A stretch of DNA of 64,000 nucleotides from Thermoplasmata archaeon. Its GTDB lineage: Archaea; Thermoplasmatota; E2; DHVEG-1. Location of the stretch: positions 26,912-90,911 of the forward strand of contig JAHWGK010000004.1 of assembly GCA_020054495.1 (NCBI GenBank), written 5' to 3'. The position numbers and the translations under genes were made by a program. How positions within the stretch are numbered: the stretch's first letter is position 1; each line of letters opens with the position of its first letter. The notes under the pieces are model-generated. The model was not told the DNA's origin. It searched no databases and was given only the letters and a program-made list of their open reading frames with translations. Positions 11,750 to 21,811 of the stretch are shown piece by piece.

Positions 11750-12253
11750 ATGGGGGAAATAGATTATAAAACTGTAGAGATAGAAAAACCTGAGGATATA
11801 AATTTTATACTTGGTCAAACTCATTTTATTAAATCTGTTGAAGATCTATATGAAGCAATGATAAATTCAGTTCCCAGTGTTAAATTTGGTATTGCATTCT
11901 GTGAGGCAAGTGGAGCATGTAAAATTAGAAGTGAAGGAAACGATCCTGAACTTAAAAAACTCGCTGAGAAAAACGCAGGGAACATCGGAGCAGGGCACTC
12001 GTTTATTGTGTTTATGAAGGATTGTTTTCCATTAAATGTGCTAAACACGATTAAAAATATCCCTGAGGTTTGTTCCATCTATTGTGCTACTGCTAATCCA
12101 ACGAAAGTAGTCATAGCTGAATCAAAGATCGGTACTGAGACTGGTCGTGGAATACTTGGGGTTATTGATGGATTCAGCCCAAAGGGGGTGGAAAACAAAG
12201 AAGATATCTCTTGGAGGAAAAAGTTACTTAGGGACATAGGATACAAACTTTAA
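11750..12253 (+). CDS. Adenosine-specific kinase family protein (COG1839-like)
   Basis: MGEIDYKTVEIEKPEDINFILGQTHFIKSVEDLYEAM...GIAFCEASGACKIRSEGND...GAGHSFIVF matches the family by recognition; SD ggaggtaagg upstream. Confidence 0.85.
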   Translation: MGEIDYKTVEIEKPEDINFILGQTHFIKSVEDLYEAMINSVPSVKFGIAFCEASGACKIRSEGNDPELKKLAEKNAGNIGAGHSFIVFMKDCFPLNVLNTIKNIPEVCSIYCATANPTKVVIAESKIGTETGRGILGVIDGFSPKGVENKEDISWRKKLLRDIGYKL

Positions 12254-12891
12254 AACCCGTATTTTCCGATAAGTGGGACAAAGGCACAGCCGCCTAAGTC
12301 CTTTTTAATTATTTGTTCTCCTGTTTTTTCTACTAGTTCAAGATTACATATCATTTTTCCTACGGGTACCATTAATTTTCCTTTGTCTTTCAATTGGTGT
12401 ATTAATGGGGGTGGTATTTTGGGTGCTGCACAGGTTACATATATTCGGTCGTAGGGAGCATGCTTTTGTAGCCCCTGAGAACCATCTCCGATTTCTATTG
12501 TTACATTTGTAATACCCACGTTTTCTAGATTTTTCTTTGCTTTTTTTGCAAGAGATGAAAGTCTTTCTATCGAATAAACACGGCCTTCTTTACCAACTAG
12601 TTTAGAAATGACTGCTACATGATACCCCGAACCAGCTCCTATTTCCAATATTTTTTGTCCCTTTTTGATGTCAAGTCCTTCACACATTATAGCTACCATA
12701 TGGGGTGCAGAAATTGTTTGTCCGTCTCCTATTTCAAGGGGTGTATCAAGGTATGCATAGTTTTTCAATGATTCTGGAACAAACATTTCCCGCGGTGTTT
12801 CTAAAAATGCTTTTTCTACTTCTATTGATGTGATACGTCTCTCTCCTCTTAATTTTTTTACCAGCTCTACTCTTTTCTCTTCAAATGTCAT
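12250..12891 (-). CDS. pcm: Protein-L-isoaspartate O-methyltransferase
   Basis: GDGQTISAPHMVAIMCEGLDIKKGQKILEIGAGSGYHVAVIS signature. Confidence 0.92.
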   Translation of the reverse strand: MTFEEKRVELVKKLRGERRITSIEVEKAFLETPREMFVPESLKNYAYLDTPLEIGDGQTISAPHMVAIMCEGLDIKKGQKILEIGAGSGYHVAVISKLVGKEGRVYSIERLSSLAKKAKKNLENVGITNVTIEIGDGSQGLQKHAPYDRIYVTCAAPKIPPPLIHQLKDKGKLMVPVGKMICNLELVEKTGEQIIKKDLGGCAFVPLIGKYGF

Positions 12892-12998
12892 GTTGCAAAT
12901 AAAAAATAAAAAATAGGTATATAATTTTGTTTAATTTATTCTAAGGTTGTTTATAGTCATGTTTTTTATATAGTTACTATGTTTCACTCCTTGTTATT

Positions 12999-13934
12999 AT
13001 GCGGAAAAAAGCTATAGTAGCCCTTGGCGGAAATGCATTGATTAAAGAAGGACAAGAGGGCACTATTCATGAACAGTTTGCAAATACACGTGATATTTCT
13101 AGATCTATTGTTAAAATGATAAAAGATGGATGGGACGTTGTAATAACTCATGGAAATGGACCTCAAGTAGGTGCTATTCTTCTTCAGAATGATCTTGCTA
13201 GAGATGTTACACCACCGATGCCTCTTGGTATTTGTGTTGCTGAGAGCGAGGGTCTTATTGGTTATATGATCCAACAGTGTTTATCTAATGCTTTACATAA
13301 GGCAAACGTTGACAGACCTGTTGTGGCATTGATTACTCAGGTGCTCGTCGATGAAGCTGATCCTTCTTTTAAAAATCCTACAAAGCCTATTGGGCCATTT
13401 TATTCTGAAAAGGAGGTTATGGAGATTAAGGAAGAAGGTTTTCAGGTTAAAGAATACCCTGGTGGCTGGCGTGTTGTTGTACCCTCTCCAGATCCAAAGT
13501 CTATAGTTGAAGGAGAGATTATCAGTAAAATGCTTGATGATGACATCATTGTGATTGCATCTGGTGGGGGCGGTATGCCTGTTATTGAAAAAGAAGGCTG
13601 GGGTCTTGACGGTCTTGAGGCAGTGATTGATAAGGATCTTACTTCTGAGCGACTTGCAGAGGCAATTAATGCAGAATTATTGTTGATTTTAACAAACGTT
13701 GAAAAGGTTTATCTGAACTATGGTACTCCAAATCAAAAAGCTTTAGATAGTGTAAAACTTAAAGAAATAAAACAGTTTTATAAAGACGGTCATTTTCCCG
13801 AGGGGAGTATGGGTCCAAAAATATTGGCAGCTATTAGATTTCTTGAATCTGGCGGAAAAAAAGTTATAATATCAGACGTTAACAAAGGGTGGGACGCATT
13901 CAAGGGTAAAGCTGGTACACATATTACAAAATAA
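12999..13934 (+). CDS. arcC: Carbamate kinase
   Basis: ALGGNALIKEGQEGT, THGNGPQVGAILLQND, SGGGGMPVIEKEG, DKDLTSERLAEAINAELLLILTNVEKVYLNYG. Confidence 0.92.
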   Translation: MRKKAIVALGGNALIKEGQEGTIHEQFANTRDISRSIVKMIKDGWDVVITHGNGPQVGAILLQNDLARDVTPPMPLGICVAESEGLIGYMIQQCLSNALHKANVDRPVVALITQVLVDEADPSFKNPTKPIGPFYSEKEVMEIKEEGFQVKEYPGGWRVVVPSPDPKSIVEGEIISKMLDDDIIVIASGGGGMPVIEKEGWGLDGLEAVIDKDLTSERLAEAINAELLLILTNVEKVYLNYGTPNQKALDSVKLKEIKQFYKDGHFPEGSMGPKILAAIRFLESGGKKVIISDVNKGWDAFKGKAGTHITK

Positions 13935-13982
13935 TTCAACAGTTGTTTTATTAAACCCCTTTGTATATCGAGTTTTTAGTTT

Positions 13983-15095
13983 ATGGATACATCAGCAGTT
14001 GAAAAACAAATCAAAGATATAGAAGATGAAATCTTCAATACACAGAAGAATAAGGCCACTGAGCACCATATTGGTAAACTTAAGGCAAAACTTGCAAGGC
14101 TCCGAGCAGAAGTTGATATAAGAAAAAGTGCAGGCGCCAAAGGAAAAGGTTTTGCTATTAAAAAATCTGGTGATGCAACAGTTGGTCTTATTGGTTTTCC
14201 TAGTATTGGTAAAAGTACTCTTCTGAATCGGCTTACTGATGCAAAAAGCAAGATTGGCGATTATGATTTCACAACCCTGGATGCTATACCTGGTATGATG
14301 AAATACAACGGAGCAAACATTCAAATTTTGGATTTACCAGGACTTATAACTGGTGCATCCTTAGGTAAAGGTCGTGGTAAAGAAATACTTTCAGCAATTA
14401 GAAATGTTGATCTCGTTCTTTTTATGATAGATGCAGAGCATGATGATCACCTCGATTTAATGACGAGTGAGCTACATATGGCGGGAATTCGGCTAAATCA
14501 AAAAAAACCTGATGTAGTTATAACAAAGACTGGTCAAGGTGGTATTAATGTAACTGCCACGATAAAACTTTCACATTTGGATGAATCTCTTGTAAAATCA
14601 ATTTCTTCGGAATATGTGATAAATGCAGATATCATAATTCGCGAAAATATTACTGAGGATCGATTGATAGATGTTTTTGTTCAAAACAGAATTTATGTTC
14701 CAGCATTTGTTATAATCAATAAAACAGATCTAATTAGTAGTAAAAAATTATCAACAAAACTTGAGAAAATAAAACAGAAAGGCTGGGATGTAATAGCCAT
14801 TTCTGCAAAAGAAGAATCTGGTTTAAATAAGCTCAAGGATAAGATTTTCTCTGAGCTCAAATTTATACGTATTTACATGAAACCTGTAGGAAAATCTACT
14901 GATTTCGATGAGCCATTGATTTTAAAAGAAGGCAATACTGTTGAGACTGCTTGTAGGAAACTTCATAGAACATTTAAAGATAAATTTAGATATGCTTCTG
15001 TTTCAGGCCCATCTGCCAAACATGATGTTCAAAAGGTTGGACTTGATCATGAACTACAAGATGGAGATATTTTGACTATAGTAACCTCTTGCTAG
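13983..15095 (+). CDS. DRG-family GTP-binding protein with TGS domain
   Basis: GFPSIGKSTLLNRLTDAKSKIGDYDFTTLDAIPGMMKYNGANIQILDLPG; NKTDL; C-terminal TGS region. Confidence 0.93.
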   Translation: MDTSAVEKQIKDIEDEIFNTQKNKATEHHIGKLKAKLARLRAEVDIRKSAGAKGKGFAIKKSGDATVGLIGFPSIGKSTLLNRLTDAKSKIGDYDFTTLDAIPGMMKYNGANIQILDLPGLITGASLGKGRGKEILSAIRNVDLVLFMIDAEHDDHLDLMTSELHMAGIRLNQKKPDVVITKTGQGGINVTATIKLSHLDESLVKSISSEYVINADIIIRENITEDRLIDVFVQNRIYVPAFVIINKTDLISSKKLSTKLEKIKQKGWDVIAISAKEESGLNKLKDKIFSELKFIRIYMKPVGKSTDFDEPLILKEGNTVETACRKLHRTFKDKFRYASVSGPSAKHDVQKVGLDHELQDGDILTIVTSC

Positions 15096-16042
15096 TTTTT
15101 TAGTAGTTTTTTTGCATTTTTTACCATATGTTTTGTGTTTAACTCATATTTTTCAAGTAAATCAACAGGCTCCCCACTTTCACAAAATATATCTTTTATT
15201 CCCATTCTTAAAAACTTAGTTGAAATATTTTTTTCTGCAAGAATTTCAGCAACAGCTGCTCCGAGACCTCCAATAACTGAATGCTCTTCAGCAGTAATTA
15301 TTGCATTTGTTTCTTTTGCACATTTTAAAACAAGTTTTTCATCAAGTGGTTTTATTGTATGCATGTCAATTACTCGGGCTTTTATATTCTCTTTTGATAA
15401 TATTTTTCGAGCTTCAAGAGCTGGCTCAACCATTGTTCCATAAGCAATAATTGAAATATCAGAGCCAGTTTCAACTGTCATTCCTTTTCCAAGTTCGATA
15501 TCATTTAAATCATTTTTTCCATAGATCAAAGGCGCATTTGCCCGTCCAACCCGTGCATACATAGGTCCGTTTTTTTCTGCCATAAGATGAACAATTTTTC
15601 CAGTTTGTATGGCATCACTAGGTGCAATAACAGTCATATTTGGAAGAACTCTCATAAGCGCGATATCTTCTATCATTTGATGACTTACACCATCCTTTCC
15701 AACACTTATCCCGCCATGTGTTGCAAATATCTTCACATTTGCCTTTGAATAAGCTATATCCATTCGTATCTGATCATATACTCTGCCTGTTGCAAATACT
15801 GCAAAAGTGCTAACAAAGGGGATTTTACCACAGGATGCAAGTCCTGCAGCTGCTGTTATCATATTTGCTTCAGCTATACCCATCTCTAAAAACCTTTTAG
15901 GATATTTCTTTGCAAACATAATTGTTTTAGTAGATTTAGAAAGATCAGCATCGAGTACAACTAGATTTTTATATTTTTTACCCAGCTCAATCAGTGCTTC
16001 ACCATAAGCGTTGCGGGGATTTACCATTATTTTATTACTCAA
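15092..16042 (-). CDS. Transketolase C-terminal subunit
   Basis: Split transketolase, Pyr/C domains: GIAEANMITAAAGLASCGKIPFVSTFAVFATGR...; adjacent N-terminal subunit with 4-bp overlap. Confidence 0.92.
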   Translation of the reverse strand: MSNKIMVNPRNAYGEALIELGKKYKNLVVLDADLSKSTKTIMFAKKYPKRFLEMGIAEANMITAAAGLASCGKIPFVSTFAVFATGRVYDQIRMDIAYSKANVKIFATHGGISVGKDGVSHQMIEDIALMRVLPNMTVIAPSDAIQTGKIVHLMAEKNGPMYARVGRANAPLIYGKNDLNDIELGKGMTVETGSDISIIAYGTMVEPALEARKILSKENIKARVIDMHTIKPLDEKLVLKCAKETNAIITAEEHSVIGGLGAAVAEILAEKNISTKFLRMGIKDIFCESGEPVDLLEKYELNTKHMVKNAKKLLKN

Positions 16043-16896
16043 AGTAAAGCCTCCAATTTTTTCTGTGCAAGATTAAGCTCTTCGATTGCAAGGTTACGTT
16101 CCATTTCATTAGGCGGTACACCATGGAAGTCAACGTTATTTTCCATAAATGAAACTCCTTTACCTTTGGTTGTATTTAATATTATTATCGAAGGCTGTCT
16201 TTTATGTGCATTTGCTTTATTTAATGAATCAAGTATCTGTTTGATATCATGACCATTAATTTCTATAACATTCCAGCCAAACGCATTCCATCTATCCCGT
16301 ACTGATTCAAGACGTAAGACATCCTCAGTGTTACCATCAATCTGTAAAAAATTCCTATCAATCAATGCAGTTAAATTATCAAGCTTGTAGTGTGATGCAA
16401 CAGCTGCTGCTTCCCAAATCTGTCCTTCTCCTGTTTCACCGTCACCCAGCATAGCATACACATTATATTCTTTATTGTCAAGTTTACCTGCAATAGCAAC
16501 CCCATTTGCAAAAGAAAGTCCATGGCCAAGAGAACCAGTTGATGCTTCAACACCTGGAACATATGTACAAACAGGATGGCCTTGTAGCATGGAGTTCATC
16601 GTTCTAAGTTTTGTTAATTCTTTAACATTAAAATATCCACACTCAGCAAGAACTGCATAAAGTGCAGGTGCAGCATGACCTTTACTAAGAATGAAGCGAT
16701 CTCTATTTGGTTCACAAGGTTTTTTTGGGTTATGTTTCATATGAACAAAATAAAGAGCAACTAAAGCATCAACAGCAGATAATGATCCACCAGGATGACC
16801 TGATTTAGATTTGTATAACATTTCTATTATATGTTTTCTTATTTTTACAGCAATTAAATCAAGTTTATAAATTTTTTTAGTATCGTGAACCTTCAT
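16039..16896 (-). CDS. Transketolase N-terminal subunit
   Basis: SGHPGGSLSAVDALVALYF, LSKGHAAPALYAVLAECGYF, TGSLGHGLSFANGVAIAGK, MLGDGETGEGQIWEAA. Confidence 0.93.
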   Translation of the reverse strand: MKVHDTKKIYKLDLIAVKIRKHIIEMLYKSKSGHPGGSLSAVDALVALYFVHMKHNPKKPCEPNRDRFILSKGHAAPALYAVLAECGYFNVKELTKLRTMNSMLQGHPVCTYVPGVEASTGSLGHGLSFANGVAIAGKLDNKEYNVYAMLGDGETGEGQIWEAAAVASHYKLDNLTALIDRNFLQIDGNTEDVLRLESVRDRWNAFGWNVIEINGHDIKQILDSLNKANAHKRQPSIIILNTTKGKGVSFMENNVDFHGVPPNEMERNLAIEELNLAQKKLEALL

Positions 16897-16983
16897 CGTT
16901 TGACTCCCCGCATACAGAAAACAAAGATGGTTTTTCCGAATACTTTTACTGGGTAAATACTTTTTGTAAATTTTACTTAATAC

Positions 16984-17826
16984 TCATTTTTTTGTATCTA
17001 ATTTATGAAAACGAGACAGGTTATAAAGATCTTGATAAATCTCAGGTTTAATATCTCTTAATACAGGACGATTTGCCCTTGCAAATTCAAGTTGTTTCAG
17101 ATCAATTTCACAAACTTTAACACTTTCTTTGAAATAAGGTGCTTTAAAAAGTAAATTAGCTAATGGATCATATATCTGAGATCCTCCCCAAAATACTAAA
17201 TTCTCTTGTGTTCCAACAAGATTTACATAAATAAAATATACAGTATTTTCAACGGCGCGTGCTGGGATTAAAGTTTCAAAATATTTTCTTGTAACTGATG
17301 GAGTGGCAGATATACAAATAATTATATCTGCGCCAAGCAAAGTATATGCGCGACATAACTCAGGAAAGAATATATCATAACAAACTATCAAACCAATTTT
17401 ACCAAATTTCGTATCACAAAGCTTTAGACTTTCGCCCTCATCAAAAAATATTTTTTCTTCAAATGGTCCAACTGTCGGTAAAAACCATTTGTTATATGTG
17501 TCAACTTTTCCATCGGGATGTATTAAAATTGCTGAGTTATTGATTAAGCCTTTTACTTGGCTATTCTTTAATGGCATTCCAAAAACAATGTAACATTTAT
17601 TCTTCTTTGCCAATTCTTTTACATATTTTACTGATGGACCATTTACTAACTCAGCAATGTTACGAAGTTCATCTTTAACGTGATATCCACAAATAGTTAG
17701 TTCTCCAAAAACATACATGTCTGCTTTTGTTTTTTTCATATAATTTGCCATTTTTTCAAGATTTGCTATTTTATCAGCAATTTTAGGTCTCATCGTTATA
17801 ATTGCTACTTTCATAATAATAACCAA
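16984..17826 (-). CDS. Carbon-nitrogen hydrolase (nitrilase superfamily)
   Basis: FGELTICGYHVKDE, NKWFLPTVGPFEEKIFF, GLIVCYDIFFPELCRAYTLLGADIIICISATP. Confidence 0.88.
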   Translation of the reverse strand: MVIIMKVAIITMRPKIADKIANLEKMANYMKKTKADMYVFGELTICGYHVKDELRNIAELVNGPSVKYVKELAKKNKCYIVFGMPLKNSQVKGLINNSAILIHPDGKVDTYNKWFLPTVGPFEEKIFFDEGESLKLCDTKFGKIGLIVCYDIFFPELCRAYTLLGADIIICISATPSVTRKYFETLIPARAVENTVYFIYVNLVGTQENLVFWGGSQIYDPLANLLFKAPYFKESVKVCEIDLKQLEFARANRPVLRDIKPEIYQDLYNLSRFHKLDTKK

Positions 17827-17874
17827 AAAATAGAATATTGAATTTTTTTATAATGTTGTTGATAATTTTATATT

Positions 17875-19233
17875 TTATTTTTTCAAAAATAGGTTTATAT
17901 AGCGAAAAGTAACTTGATCTCGTGCTGTTCTACCTTTTTTATCATATAAAATAACTTCTACAGCGTGCTCTTTTATTGATCGTTTGTTTAATCTCCATTG
18001 ATAAGGGGCATCGGAATCTGTAAAAACTAATTTGCCATCATAATAAAATTTTACATTTTCTATTGATGCATCACCTGGTTTTACATATGTACAGATAAGT
18101 ATGTCATCAAGGACAACTGTTCTTGCATAATTGAATTTTTTAAGCGTTACATCTTCAAAATACAATCTGCCACGCTTTGGAGAACTAATTCTTATCTGTG
18201 GGTAATACACTTCAATATCTGCCAGATGAGCTAATGAGGCCACTATAAGCTTTGTCATATTTGCTAAATAACCAAAATTTACTTTATCAATGGTATCTTC
18301 TGGAGTATGCCAATGCGGATAATCCTCTGATCCCCCAAATGCTATTGCTTCATACCCATGTAAAACAAAATCGTGGAAATCACTTGTGAATTGCCGTGGT
18401 CCCCCAGGTGCAATTTTCTTGAAAAATCTAATATTAAAATCAATATCATAATTTTTGTTTACATTTTTTATTTCTTCAACCATCCATTTCGCATCTTCTG
18501 TTGATGCTAATAAAACATTATTACTGTGTAAAGCTGTAGTTGCATATCCTATTCCATCTAGATTTAATTGAACAAGAAGATTTGGATTATCTTCATAAAT
18601 TTCATTAGCATAAGCCCTTGAACCAAGTAAACCATATTCCTCGCCTGAAAATGCTACAAATTTTATTGTTCTATTGAATTTATATTGTGATAATGCATAC
18701 GCAGCAGCCATAACTGCTACTGTTCCCGTTCCGTCATCTATAGCTCCAGATACATCTGGTACAGTATCATAATGTGCGTTAACAATTATAATTTCATCAT
18801 TAAATTTACTATTACCTGGAAGTATTGCTTCAACGTTTTTACTTCTATAAAATCTTTTATGACGGGGAGTCCATGATTCCCATTCTTGATACCTTGTTTC
18901 CAGTCCCATATTTTCAAATTGTTCAAAAATATATTCTCCAGCTATTTCACAACTAGATGTTCCTACTTTTCTTGGTCCAATTTTTACTGTTAATTCCTCT
19001 AGATAATCATATAGTAATGACTCATCTGTCATTTCAATTATATCAAAAATCGGATCTGAATTAAGTTTATTTGATTTATCTATACCTAATTTTTCTGGAG
19101 TTGATTCTTTATTTATTAAAATTGAGGAAGAAGATATAATCATACCGATTAAAATAATAAATATAACACAAAAGCCAAATAATTTTTTGAAACGATTTTT
19201 CGTTTTGTATTCCTCCAACATTTGAAATATCAA
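17875..19233 (-). CDS. Secreted/membrane-anchored M28-family aminopeptidase with C-terminal Ig-like domain
   Basis: NAHYDTVPDVSGAIDDGTGTVAVMAAAYAL, FSGEEYGLLGSRAY, HWHTPEDTIDKV; N-terminal hydrophobic segment. Confidence 0.9.
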   Translation of the reverse strand: MIFQMLEEYKTKNRFKKLFGFCVIFIILIGMIISSSSILINKESTPEKLGIDKSNKLNSDPIFDIIEMTDESLLYDYLEELTVKIGPRKVGTSSCEIAGEYIFEQFENMGLETRYQEWESWTPRHKRFYRSKNVEAILPGNSKFNDEIIIVNAHYDTVPDVSGAIDDGTGTVAVMAAAYALSQYKFNRTIKFVAFSGEEYGLLGSRAYANEIYEDNPNLLVQLNLDGIGYATTALHSNNVLLASTEDAKWMVEEIKNVNKNYDIDFNIRFFKKIAPGGPRQFTSDFHDFVLHGYEAIAFGGSEDYPHWHTPEDTIDKVNFGYLANMTKLIVASLAHLADIEVYYPQIRISSPKRGRLYFEDVTLKKFNYARTVVLDDILICTYVKPGDASIENVKFYYDGKLVFTDSDAPYQWRLNKRSIKEHAVEVILYDKKGRTARDQVTFRYINLFLKK

Positions 19234-19339
19234 ATAATTTTATAAATTTATCTATATTTAATAATATGATTTATAGTTATTGAAATATAATTAGAAACAC
19301 TCTATATATCTAATTTTTTAAGATATGATGCTTGGAATT

Positions 19340-20671
19340 TTAATTATTCATAAATAGATTTGTATAACGAAATGTTACATTATCTCTAGCAGTTCTACCC
19401 TTCTCATCATATAAAATGACATCAATTGTGTGTTGTTTTATCGATCTTTTGTTTAATCTAAATTGATATGGCATTTCTGTGTCATTATGAATTAATTCTC
19501 CGTCATAAAAAAATTCAACTCTATTAATAGGTGCATCACCAAATTTAACATCTGTACAAATAAGAAAATCATCGATTACCCAGGTTTTTTCATATTTTAA
19601 ATTTTTTATTGTTCTATCATCGTAGTATAGTCTTCCCCTTCTTGGTGCTCCAATTTTAATATCTGGGTGATAAACTTCAATATCAGCCATATGAGCTAAT
19701 GATGCAACTATTAATTTAGTCATATTAGCTAAATAACTAAAATTTACCTTATCAATAGTATCTTCTGTAGAATGTCCATATTTATAATGTCCTGATTCCC
19801 AGAAGGCTATTGTTTCATATCCTTGCTTTGCAAAATCATAGTAATCACTCCATCCTCGATTACTAAGTGGATTAATAATGTGCATACGATCTATATTGAG
19901 ATTTATTTCATAATTTTCTGATACTTGTTCTATCTCGTCAACAATCCATTTTGCATCCTCAGTTACAGATGCATTAAATTTTTTTCCCTCATCAGCAGTA
20001 TATGCGCATCCAATCATATCAGCATTAAATTCAACAAGAATATCTGTAAAATTATCATAAATTTCATTTACATAAGCTCTTGAACCAAGAAGACCATTTT
20101 CTTCACCCGAAAAAGCAACAAATTTTATTGTTCGATTAAATTCAAACTTACTTAATACATATGCAGCCATTAATACTGCAACAACACCCGATCCATCATC
20201 CATTGCACCTGGTGCATCTTTAATTGTATCATAATGTGCATTGAAAATCAATACCTCATCAGATTGATCACCACTACCTTGAAGTGTTGCTTCAATATTC
20301 TTAGATCTGAAAAATCTATAAGGTAAATTTAAGTTCCATGAATTCCATTCTTGATATCTTGTGTCTAGTCCCATTTTTTCAAATTGTTTGTAAATATATT
20401 TTGCCGCTTTTTCACAACCATATGTACTTGTTCTTCTAGGTCCAATATTTACAGTGAGTTCCCAAAGATATTCATATAATAATGATTCACTCACCATTTC
20501 AATAGCTTCAATAATTTTTTGACTTGTGTCAATTTTTAAACATTTATTTAGTTCCGCTTTTGTTGTTTGATTATCTTGCAAAGGTAATATTGAGGCTGCA
20601 GATATTATTGGCCCACTAATTATTAGAATTATGACTCCAAAAACATATCCTTTTGTAGACATTCTTTTCAT
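19340..20671 (-). CDS. Secreted M28-family aminopeptidase, paralogue of preceding gene
   Basis: NAHYDTIKDAPGAMDDGSGVVAV, FSGEENGLLGSRAYVNEIY, STEDTIDKVNFSYLANMTKLIVASLAHMADIEVYHP. Confidence 0.9.
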   Translation of the reverse strand: MKRMSTKGYVFGVIILIISGPIISAASILPLQDNQTTKAELNKCLKIDTSQKIIEAIEMVSESLLYEYLWELTVNIGPRRTSTYGCEKAAKYIYKQFEKMGLDTRYQEWNSWNLNLPYRFFRSKNIEATLQGSGDQSDEVLIFNAHYDTIKDAPGAMDDGSGVVAVLMAAYVLSKFEFNRTIKFVAFSGEENGLLGSRAYVNEIYDNFTDILVEFNADMIGCAYTADEGKKFNASVTEDAKWIVDEIEQVSENYEINLNIDRMHIINPLSNRGWSDYYDFAKQGYETIAFWESGHYKYGHSTEDTIDKVNFSYLANMTKLIVASLAHMADIEVYHPDIKIGAPRRGRLYYDDRTIKNLKYEKTWVIDDFLICTDVKFGDAPINRVEFFYDGELIHNDTEMPYQFRLNKRSIKQHTIDVILYDEKGRTARDNVTFRYTNLFMNN

Positions 20672-20761
20672 AAATTGTCACCTAATAGCTATTATAAACA
20701 TAATTAATAATTTTATAAGTTTATCTATATTATTTTATTTATAGAAATATTAATTTTTAGA

Positions 20762-21032
20762 ATGAGAAGAGGCACCTTTCTCATAAAATTTTAATTAGAG
20801 ATGGGATGTGAGCTGAGGAGGTACCTCTTAGTTTCTATGATGGAGGAAAGGATGTGAACAGACATATGAAAGGTTAGAAAAATTATGTGCCGATAAGTTT
20901 GGGAAACAATTTGGAATGGGATGCGCATTATCACTTGATCGGCACGTAAAAACTCCCCCGAGCTTATCAGTAACGCTTGGATATGTTGTATATTTAACCC
21001 AGAGCTTTTCAAAAGGCAAAACCGTTACTGAT
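20762..21032. ncRNA. Possible structured non-coding RNA region (strand undetermined)
   Basis: No convincing protein in any frame; several perfect inverted repeats: ATGAGAA/TTCTCAT (20762/20778), GAGGTACCTC palindrome (20818), GTGCCGAT/ATCGGCAC (20887/20938), ATCAGTAACG/CGTTACTGAT (20966/21023). Confidence 0.3.
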
Positions 21033-21083
21033 TTGAAGATAAAATTTTTCATTTCTCCTCACCTATTGCATGGCACAAACGCC

Positions 21084-21102
21084 TTGCAATGCCTAAATGC
21101 AA
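21084..21102. promoter_or_regulatory. Palindromic operator TTGCA-N9-TGCAA (copy 1)
   Basis: TTGCAATGCCTAAATGCAA upstream of HTH-PAS gene at 21193. Confidence 0.5.
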
Positions 21103-21128
21103 TAACTATTATATAATATTTTCGTCTT

Positions 21129-21147
21129 TTGCATGGCATTATTGCAA
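21129..21147. promoter_or_regulatory. Palindromic operator TTGCA-N9-TGCAA (copy 2)
   Basis: TTGCATGGCATTATTGCAA, same 5-9-5 spacing as copy 1, just upstream of a TATA-like CATAAATAG (about 21164). Confidence 0.5.
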
Positions 21148-21192
21148 ATCAAAAGAGAAATGCATAAATAGTCAACGAAATATACTAACATA

Positions 21193-21810
21193 ATGGATGG
21201 TTACCAACACGAGATTTCGTTGATTAAAAAGATACTAACAGAAAACTCAAAAGGCATGACAGTTACTGATATATCACGGAAAATCAAAATAAACAGGAAC
21301 TCAGTTGCAAAATACCTAGATATCATGCGGATATCTGGTCAGGTAGAAATGATAACTTTTGGGCCTGCAAAGGTTTTTTTTCCTTCACGTAGAGTTCCCA
21401 TCTTGAATATGCTAAATTATACTTCAGATTACATCTTGGTATTTGATGCAAATCTAAGGATTACAATGGCAAATGATTCTTTTTTAAATTTTATGAAAAT
21501 TCCAAGGAATGAAATATTAGGCCAAACAATTAATGATACCATTTTAAAAGTTTTCAAAGACCATACAGAGCTGTTGGTAGGTATAAAAGAGGCGCTCGAA
21601 GGTAAAAAACTCACACAAGAAATAGAATTTCAGAATAATAAAGAACATTTTTTCTTTAAAGTTCGTATCGTCCCAACAACATTTGAAGACGGTAGGCATG
21701 GGGGAACAATTGTTATAAAAAACAATACTTATCACAAAATTGCTGAAAATGCTTTACGTGAAAGTGAGGAAAACTTTAGGAATCTTCTTAAAAAAATTAA
21801 TAAAAAATAA
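21193..21810 (+). CDS. HTH-PAS domain transcriptional regulator / sensor
   Basis: N-terminal HTH (MTVTDISRKIKINRNSVAKYLDIMRISGQVE) followed by PAS-like (DYILVFDANLRITMANDSFLNFMKIPRNEILGQT). Confidence 0.85.
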   Translation: MDGYQHEISLIKKILTENSKGMTVTDISRKIKINRNSVAKYLDIMRISGQVEMITFGPAKVFFPSRRVPILNMLNYTSDYILVFDANLRITMANDSFLNFMKIPRNEILGQTINDTILKVFKDHTELLVGIKEALEGKKLTQEIEFQNNKEHFFFKVRIVPTTFEDGRHGGTIVIKNNTYHKIAENALRESEENFRNLLKKINKK

Positions 21811-21811
21811 A

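Noticed and set aside
20834-20870. GGAGGAAAGGATGTGAACAGACA considered as RNase P RNA core
   Set aside because: Resembles GGAGGAAAGUCC only partly; conserved downstream regions not found.
20791-21116. ORFs of 66-74 aa in the gap before the HTH-PAS gene
   Set aside because: They overlap in three frames, have no protein-like composition or family resemblance, and coincide with inverted repeats.
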